Of a stretch of DNA of 26,004 nucleotides, positions 22,119 to 26,004 are shown piece after piece. A program made the translations under genes and the position numbers. The notes beneath the pieces were generated by a model. It was not told where the DNA came from. It did not search any database and saw nothing but the letters and a program-made list of their open reading frames with translations. Within the stretch, counting starts at the first letter, position 1, and each line of letters starts with the position of its first letter. Source of the stretch: DASTHS01 sp035718085 (GTDB lineage: Bacteria; Actinomycetota; Acidimicrobiia; Acidimicrobiales; Palsa-688); assembly GCA_035718085.1 (NCBI GenBank), contig DASTHS010000095.1:1-26004 (forward strand). The letters run 5' to 3'.

Positions 22119-23198
22119 ATGCCCGGTGCCGCGCAGAACTACATCGCCGTCATCAAGGTGGTCGGCATCGGCGGGGGCGGGGTGAACGCCGTCAACCGCA
22201 TGATCGACGCGGGGCTCAAAGGCGTCGAGTTCATCGCGGTCAACACCGACGCCCAGGCGCTTCTCATGAGCGACGCGGATGTGAAGCTCGACATCGGCCG
22301 GCAGCTGACCCGGGGCCTGGGTGCCGGCAGCGACCCCGACGTCGGCCGTCAGGCCGCCGAGGAGCACAGGGAAGAGATCGAAGAGGTGCTCAAGGGCGCC
22401 GACATGGTGTTCATCACGGCCGGCAAGGGCGGCGGGACGGGCACCGGAGGGGCGCCGGTGGTCGCGGAGATCGCCAAGGGCCTGGGAGCGTTGACCATCG
22501 GGGTGGTCACCCGCCCGTTCGCGTTCGAGGGCCGGCGACGCTCGCTGCAGGCGGAGACCGGCATCCAGACCCTGAAAGACAAGGTCGACACGCTCATCGT
22601 CATCCCGAACGACCGGTTGCTCACCGTCTCGAACGACAAGACGTCGATGGTGAACGCGTTCAAGATGGCCGACGAGGTGCTGCTCCAGGGCGTCCAGGGC
22701 ATCACCGACCTGATCACGACCCCCGGCATCATCAACACCGACTTCGCCGACGTGAAGATGATCATGTCGAACGCAGGCACTGCGATCATGGGCATCGGCA
22801 CCGCCTCGGGCGAGGGTCGGGCGCCCACCGCCGCCAAGCTGGCGATCACCTCGCCGCTGCTCGAGGCGTCGATCGACGGCGCCCGCGGCATCCTGCTCAA
22901 CATCGCCGGCGGCAGCGACCTCGGCCTCTTCGAGGTCAACGAGGCGGCTGAGATCATCCACGGCGTGGCCCACCCCGACGCCAACATCATCTTCGGCCAG
23001 GTGATCGACGACTCGATGGGCGACGAGGTGCGGGTGACCGTCATCGCCGCCGGGTTCGACAGCTGGGGCGCCGCCGAGACCGTCGGCCGGGCGCGTGCCG
23101 GCAGCGGCGACCTCGGCCTCGACGAGCCCGACCTCGACGACGCCGCCCTCGGCCTCGACGACGACGACGACTTCGACGTCCCCGACTTCCTCAAGTAG
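22119..23198 (+). CDS. ftsZ: Cell division GTPase FtsZ
   Basis: 359 residues from ATG 22119, set by AGGAGG at 22104-22109 and the family start NYIAVIKVVGIGGGGVNAVNRM. The GTP-binding signature GGGTGTG is at residues 104-110. The synergy (T7) loop, which completes the neighbour's GTPase site, is NTDFADVKMIMSNAG (206-220). The C-terminal conserved peptide is DVPDFLK, the hook for SepF. The linker between globular domain and peptide is short (about 35 residues) and very acidic (LDEPDLDD, then DDDDDFD). FtsZ polymerises into the Z-ring at midcell. With no ftsA nearby, SepF is the expected membrane tether. pgeF begins on the last base of the stop codon. Confidence 0.99.
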   Translation: MPGAAQNYIAVIKVVGIGGGGVNAVNRMIDAGLKGVEFIAVNTDAQALLMSDADVKLDIGRQLTRGLGAGSDPDVGRQAAEEHREEIEEVLKGADMVFITAGKGGGTGTGGAPVVAEIAKGLGALTIGVVTRPFAFEGRRRSLQAETGIQTLKDKVDTLIVIPNDRLLTVSNDKTSMVNAFKMADEVLLQGVQGITDLITTPGIINTDFADVKMIMSNAGTAIMGIGTASGEGRAPTAAKLAITSPLLEASIDGARGILLNIAGGSDLGLFEVNEAAEIIHGVAHPDANIIFGQVIDDSMGDEVRVTVIAAGFDSWGAAETVGRARAGSGDLGLDEPDLDDAALGLDDDDDFDVPDFLK

Positions 23199-23920
23199 TG
23201 CCCCCCGTCGTCGAGGGGCCCGACGTGCCCGCACAGCTCGCCGGTGTGGGCGCGCCCTGGCGCACCGCCCTGGCCGGTGGCCGCGTCGAGGTCGCCTGCA
23301 CCGGTCGCCCGGCGGGCGACCTCAGCGGTGACGGCCCCGAGGTGGTCGCCCGCCGGGCAGCCGTGGTGGCCCGTCGCTGGGTGCGCCTCCGCCAGGTGCA
23401 CGGCGCCGACGTGCGGGTCGTGCGCACGGCGGCTGACGCCGGCGACCCCGTGGCGGCCGACGCCGCGGTGACCGACGTCCACGAGGTGGCCCTGGCGGTG
23501 CTCACCGCCGACTGCGCACCCATCGCCCTGGGCAGCCCCGAGGGCGTCGTCGGGGTGGCCCACGCCGGCTGGCGGGGCCTGCTCGCCGGCGTCGTCGGGG
23601 CGACCGTCGAGGCCATGGCCGCCCTCGGGGCGACCTCGGTCGAGGCGGTGGTCGGACCGTGCATCGAGCCGGCCTGCTACGAGTTCTCCGCCGACGACCT
23701 CGCCGCTGCGGTCGCCCGTTTCGGGCCGGAGGTCGAGGGCCGTGACCGGCTCGGGCGTCCTGCGCTCGACCTGCCCGCCGGGGTGGCCGCCGCCCTCGGC
23801 CGCGCCGGTGCCTGCGTGGTGCCGGGACCGGCCATCTGCACGGCCTGCTCGGCCGACCACTGGTCGTGGCGCGCCCGGCGCGACACGGCGCGGCAGGCGA
23901 CGGTGGCGTGGCAGTCGTGA
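23198..23920 (+). CDS. pgeF: PgeF/YlmD-type multicopper oxidoreductase family protein (DUF152, LACC1-like)
   Basis: 240 residues from GTG 23198, sharing one base with the ftsZ TAG. The metal-ligand residues of the family are present: RQVHG (His68), TADCAPIA (Cys106) and AHAGWRG (His122). GPCIEPACYEF and the C-terminal CTACSADHWSW with RRD and TARQA also fit. E. coli YfiH/PgeF is reported to remove L-Ser wrongly placed in UDP-MurNAc peptides, a quality-control role that suits this site among mur genes. Mammalian LACC1 has purine-related activity, so the reaction here is not certain. The gene is found after ftsZ in many actinobacteria and firmicutes. Confidence 0.92.
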   Translation: MPPVVEGPDVPAQLAGVGAPWRTALAGGRVEVACTGRPAGDLSGDGPEVVARRAAVVARRWVRLRQVHGADVRVVRTAADAGDPVAADAAVTDVHEVALAVLTADCAPIALGSPEGVVGVAHAGWRGLLAGVVGATVEAMAALGATSVEAVVGPCIEPACYEFSADDLAAAVARFGPEVEGRDRLGRPALDLPAGVAAALGRAGACVVPGPAICTACSADHWSWRARRDTARQATVAWQS

Positions 23921-24645
23921 CCGGACGGCCGGAGCCGGCAACGGCGGCCGCCGGCCCGACCGTCGACCAGGCCGAGCGGGCCGCCGACCTGGCGGCGCGG
24001 CTCGGCGTCGTGCGCGACCGGGTCGTCGCAGCCGGCCGGCGCGTCGACGACGTGCGCATCGTGGCGGTGACCAAGGGGTTCGGTCCCGCCGCTGCCGACG
24101 CAGCGGTGCGCGCCGGGGTGACCGACCTCGGGGAGAACTACGCGCAGGAGCTGGTGGGCAAGGCAGCAGCCATGTCCGCCCACCCCGCCTGGCACTTCCT
24201 CGGGCCCGTGCAGCGCAACAAGGTCGCAGCCCTGGCCCCCGTGGTCTCGTGCTGGCACGGCCTGGATCGCGCCGCCGCCCTCGAGGCCGTCGCCGCCCGC
24301 CAGCCCGGAGCGCGGGTGCTGGTGCAGGTCAACCTGGTCGGCGACCCGGCCAAGCACGGGTGCGCGCCCGGTGAGGCCGCCGGCCTGGTGGGGCGCGGGC
24401 GCGACCTCGGCCTGGACGTGTGCGGCCTCATGACCGTCGCCGCCGCCGGTGACCGGCCCGGCGCCTCGCGCACCTTCGCCGCCCTCGCCACCCTCGCCGG
24501 GCACCTCGGTGTCCGCGAGCTGTCGATGGGCATGAGCGACGACTACGACCTGGCGGCCGCCGAGGGGGCAACCATGTTGCGCCTCGGCCGGGCGCTGTTC
24601 GGTGACCGGCCCCCTCGGCCGGTCGGCAAAGACCTGTCCAGCTAG
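23917..24645 (+). CDS. yggS: YggS/PROSC-type pyridoxal-phosphate homeostasis protein
   Basis: 242 residues from GTG 23917 (GTGA overlap with pgeF); an ATG at 23866 in the same frame would overlap pgeF by 55 bases and is unlikely. The PLP lysine is Lys53 in IVAVTKGF. Other family motifs are DLGENYAQEL, WHFLGPVQRNKVAAL, VQVNLVGDPAKHG, LMTVAA and the phosphate-binding ELSMGMSDDYDLAAAEGATMLRLG region. The protein is a single-domain alanine-racemase-like barrel with no known catalytic turnover; it binds and buffers PLP. Its place next to sepF and yggT is conserved from Bacillus (ylmE) to actinobacteria. Confidence 0.95.
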   Translation: MTGRPEPATAAAGPTVDQAERAADLAARLGVVRDRVVAAGRRVDDVRIVAVTKGFGPAAADAAVRAGVTDLGENYAQELVGKAAAMSAHPAWHFLGPVQRNKVAALAPVVSCWHGLDRAAALEAVAARQPGARVLVQVNLVGDPAKHGCAPGEAAGLVGRGRDLGLDVCGLMTVAAAGDRPGASRTFAALATLAGHLGVRELSMGMSDDYDLAAAEGATMLRLGRALFGDRPPRPVGKDLSS

Positions 24646-24665
24646 GCTGATTGCGGAGGCGCGTG

Positions 24666-25190
24666 ATGGCATCAGGGATCATGCACAGGGCGATGGTGTA
24701 CCTCGGGTTGAGCGACGACTACGACGACTACGCGCCCGGCTACGACGACCCCGCCCCGGCACCGGCGGTCTCCGCCCGGCGCCAGGCGGACCCGGTCGAG
24801 CAGGCGCAGGTCTCGGTCGTGCGCCCGGTGCGCGCCCAGGAGGCGCCCGAGGCACAGAGCGGGGTGTCGGTCACCCCCCGTCCGGCGGTGGTGCGACCGA
24901 TCTCGCCGCTGCAGAGCGCCAAGGTGCACGTGGTGGCGCCGGTGCGCTTCAGCGACGCCCAGGAGGTCGGTGACCGGTTCAAGAACAGCCAGCCGGTGAT
25001 CGTGAACCTGCAGAACGCCGACCCGCCGTTGTCCCGACGGATGATCGACTTCTGCTCCGGGGTCACCTACGCACTCGGCGGCAGCATGGACAAGGTGGCC
25101 GACCAGGTGTTCCTGCTGACCCCGTCCAACGTCGAGGTGTCCGCCGAAGAGAAGCGGCGCCTCGAAGAGCGCGGCCTGTACCGGTCCTGA
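24666..25190 (+). CDS. sepF: Cell division protein SepF
   Basis: 174 residues from ATG 24666, with GGAGG (24655-24659) 6 bases upstream. The N-terminal membrane-binding helix reads MHRAMVYLGLSDDYDDY, followed by an Ala/Pro/Gln-rich linker. The globular SepF domain (about 95-174) has QPVIVNLQNADPPLSRRMIDFCSG, split here by family-typical spacing, then LGGSMDKVADQVFLLTP and a short charged C-terminus. SepF dimers bind the FtsZ C-terminal peptide and the membrane, replacing FtsA. A TTG at 24651 could extend it by five residues but lies in front of the ribosome-binding site. Confidence 0.96.
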   Translation: MASGIMHRAMVYLGLSDDYDDYAPGYDDPAPAPAVSARRQADPVEQAQVSVVRPVRAQEAPEAQSGVSVTPRPAVVRPISPLQSAKVHVVAPVRFSDAQEVGDRFKNSQPVIVNLQNADPPLSRRMIDFCSGVTYALGGSMDKVADQVFLLTPSNVEVSAEEKRRLEERGLYRS

Positions 25191-25481
25191 GTGACCTCCG
25201 CGCTGCTGGGCGGGGCGGGGGGCGGCGGCCTCGGCCTGGTCCTCTACGACCTCGGCCGCCTCTACCTGTTGGTGCTGATCGGCCGGGCCCTGCTCAGCTG
25301 GTTCCCGCCCAGCTACGACTCGCCGCTCAACGGGGTGCGACGGGTGGTCTTCACCCTGACCGAGCCGGTGCTCGCCCCGTTCCGACGGGTGGTGCCGACG
25401 GTCGGGATGTTCGACCTGTCGTTCCTGGTCGCGTTCCTCGTGGTCAGCGCCATCGTCAACTACATCCTCCCGCGGCTCTGA
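25191..25481 (+). CDS. YggT-family membrane protein
   Basis: 96 residues from GTG 25191, which follows the sepF stop directly with no gap. Two hydrophobic segments (about 12-36 and 70-93) flank the family loop. That loop shows ALLSWFPPSYDSPLNGV, then VFTLTEPVLAPFRRVVP and FDLSFLVAFLVV. The family (YlmG in firmicutes, CCB3 in plastids) is encoded in the same place in many Gram-positive genomes. Its molecular role is unsettled, with reported effects on membrane or nucleoid organisation and osmotic tolerance. Confidence 0.93.
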   Translation: MTSALLGGAGGGGLGLVLYDLGRLYLLVLIGRALLSWFPPSYDSPLNGVRRVVFTLTEPVLAPFRRVVPTVGMFDLSFLVAFLVVSAIVNYILPRL

Positions 25482-25499
25482 GCCCTGCCGGGCCTGCCT

Positions 25500-25529
25500 G
25501 ACCGCACCGCCGGGAACGGCGTGGCGGTC
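25500..25529 (+). terminator. Hairpin after yggT
   Basis: GACCGC pairs with GCGGTC and CGCCG with CGGCG around a GGAA tetraloop, with a 2x2 internal loop. It lies 18 bases after the yggT stop. There is no T-run. With the separate divIVA promoter, it marks a likely end of the ftsZ-yggT transcript. Confidence 0.5.
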
Positions 25530-25583
25530 GGCCGCCACACCGCCCGCCGCAGGGGAGTCCCCCCGGCGGGGCAGCTGCCGCCC

Positions 25584-25589
25584 TACGAT
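25584..25589 (+). promoter_or_regulatory. -10 element of a leaderless divIVA promoter
   Basis: TACGAT ends 6 bases before the divIVA ATG at 25596, the same geometry as at rok. There is no ribosome-binding site between them. A leaderless transcript starting at the A of ATG is the simplest reading; no -35 is obvious. Confidence 0.5.
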
Positions 25590-25595
25590 CGCTGC

Positions 25596-26004
25596 ATGGA
25601 GGTCACGCCCAAGACGTTGCGGGAGGCCGAGTTCCGGGAGGTCAAGCGGAGCGGCGGCTACCTCCACGAGGATGTCGACGTCTTCATCGAGGAGGTCGCC
25701 AAGGGCGTCGAGGTGCTCCAGGAGCGCCTCCGCCAAGCCGTCGAGCGGGCCCAGCGGGCCGAGGCGGCCGCATCGGAGGTCACCGGCACCGACGAGACCC
25801 TGCGGCGCACCCTCGTGCTGGCCCAGCGCACCGCCGACCTTGCCGTGCAAGAAGCCCGCGAGCAGGCGGCGCGCATCCTGGCCGGGGCCGAGCAGCAGGC
25901 GCAGGCCATGCGGGCCGAGAGCGAGGCCGAGGCCCGCCGCACCCGGGACGATGCGCTCGCCTCGACCCAGGCCGAGCTCAGCGCGCTCGAGGCGGCCCGG
26001 GCCC
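25596..26004 (+). CDS. divIVA: DivIVA/Wag31-type polar and septal protein, partial
   Basis: 136 codons are visible from ATG 25596 before the right edge. The N-terminal lipid-binding DivIVA domain reads TPKTLREAEFREVKRSGGY, then HEDVDVFIEEVAKGVEVL. Its aromatic/glycine turn and the EDVDxF heptad match the family, although the RGYxxxEVDxFL consensus is loosened. A long coiled coil rich in Glu, Ala, Arg and Gln follows, including LRRTLVLAQRTADLAVQEAR, with frequent Ala-Glu-Ala repeats. DivIVA binds curved membrane at poles and septa. In actinobacteria it directs polar growth and recruits wall-synthesis and chromosome-anchoring proteins. It closes the dcw neighbourhood as in other actinobacteria. 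Confidence 0.93.
   Translation, partial: MEVTPKTLREAEFREVKRSGGYLHEDVDVFIEEVAKGVEVLQERLRQAVERAQRAEAAASEVTGTDETLRRTLVLAQRTADLAVQEAREQAARILAGAEQQAQAMRAESEAEARRTRDDALASTQAELSALEAARA

Noticed and set aside
1..26004. Search for tRNA, rRNA, CRISPR arrays, insertion sequences and prophage genes
   Set aside because: None seen by eye on either strand; no regularly spaced identical repeats, no transposase or integrase motifs, and GC content and codon use look even across the window.

Overview
The window is a GC-rich (roughly 70-75 %) chromosomal segment from an actinobacterium. It is dominated by a nearly complete division and cell wall (dcw) cluster. The gene order mraZ-rsmH-ftsL-ftsI-murE-mraY-murD-ftsW-murG-murC-murB-ftsQ-ftsZ-pgeF-yggS-sepF-yggT-divIVA, the lack of ftsA and the presence of sepF and divIVA are typical of Actinomycetota. 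My best guess for the class is Acidimicrobiia (murB inside the cluster, an E. coli-type ahpC/ahpF pair, divergent DivIVA and FtsI sequences). That placement is inference and needs a phylogeny. MurE carries the DNPR motif, so the peptidoglycan should contain meso-diaminopimelate.

Layout. Positions 1-2067 (minus strand) hold a MoxR-type AAA+ ATPase followed by a DUF58 protein that runs off the left edge. Divergently, 2141-4586 (plus strand) is a tightly overlapping four-gene operon: ROK sugar kinase, a conserved-looking small unknown protein, an HNH nuclease and a lipoate-ligase-like protein. A single SDR oxidoreductase (4690-5562) follows. Then come ahpC and ahpF (5670-7951), separated by a strong perfect hairpin. 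A roughly 420-base non-coding stretch with two strong hairpins and a good sigma-70-like promoter leads into mraZ.

The dcw genes from rsmH to ftsQ overlap their neighbours by 4-8 bases at almost every junction, so they look transcribed and translated as one unit. MraZ is the likely regulator. RsmH methylates 16S rRNA. MurE, MurD, MurC, MurB, MraY and MurG make lipid II. FtsW and FtsI polymerise and cross-link septal wall. FtsL and FtsQ link them to the divisome. FtsZ (own promoter inside ftsQ, 230-base leader) forms the ring, SepF anchors it and DivIVA marks poles and septum. murF, which is expected between murE and mraY, is not there.

The most interesting non-coding element is between mraZ and rsmH. 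A perfect 18-bp inverted repeat encloses two smaller hairpins, and its right arm contains the rsmH ribosome-binding site. Its position matches the published actinobacterial mraW RNA motif. I saw no tRNA, rRNA, CRISPR, insertion sequence or prophage. This is a core region rather than an accessory island.
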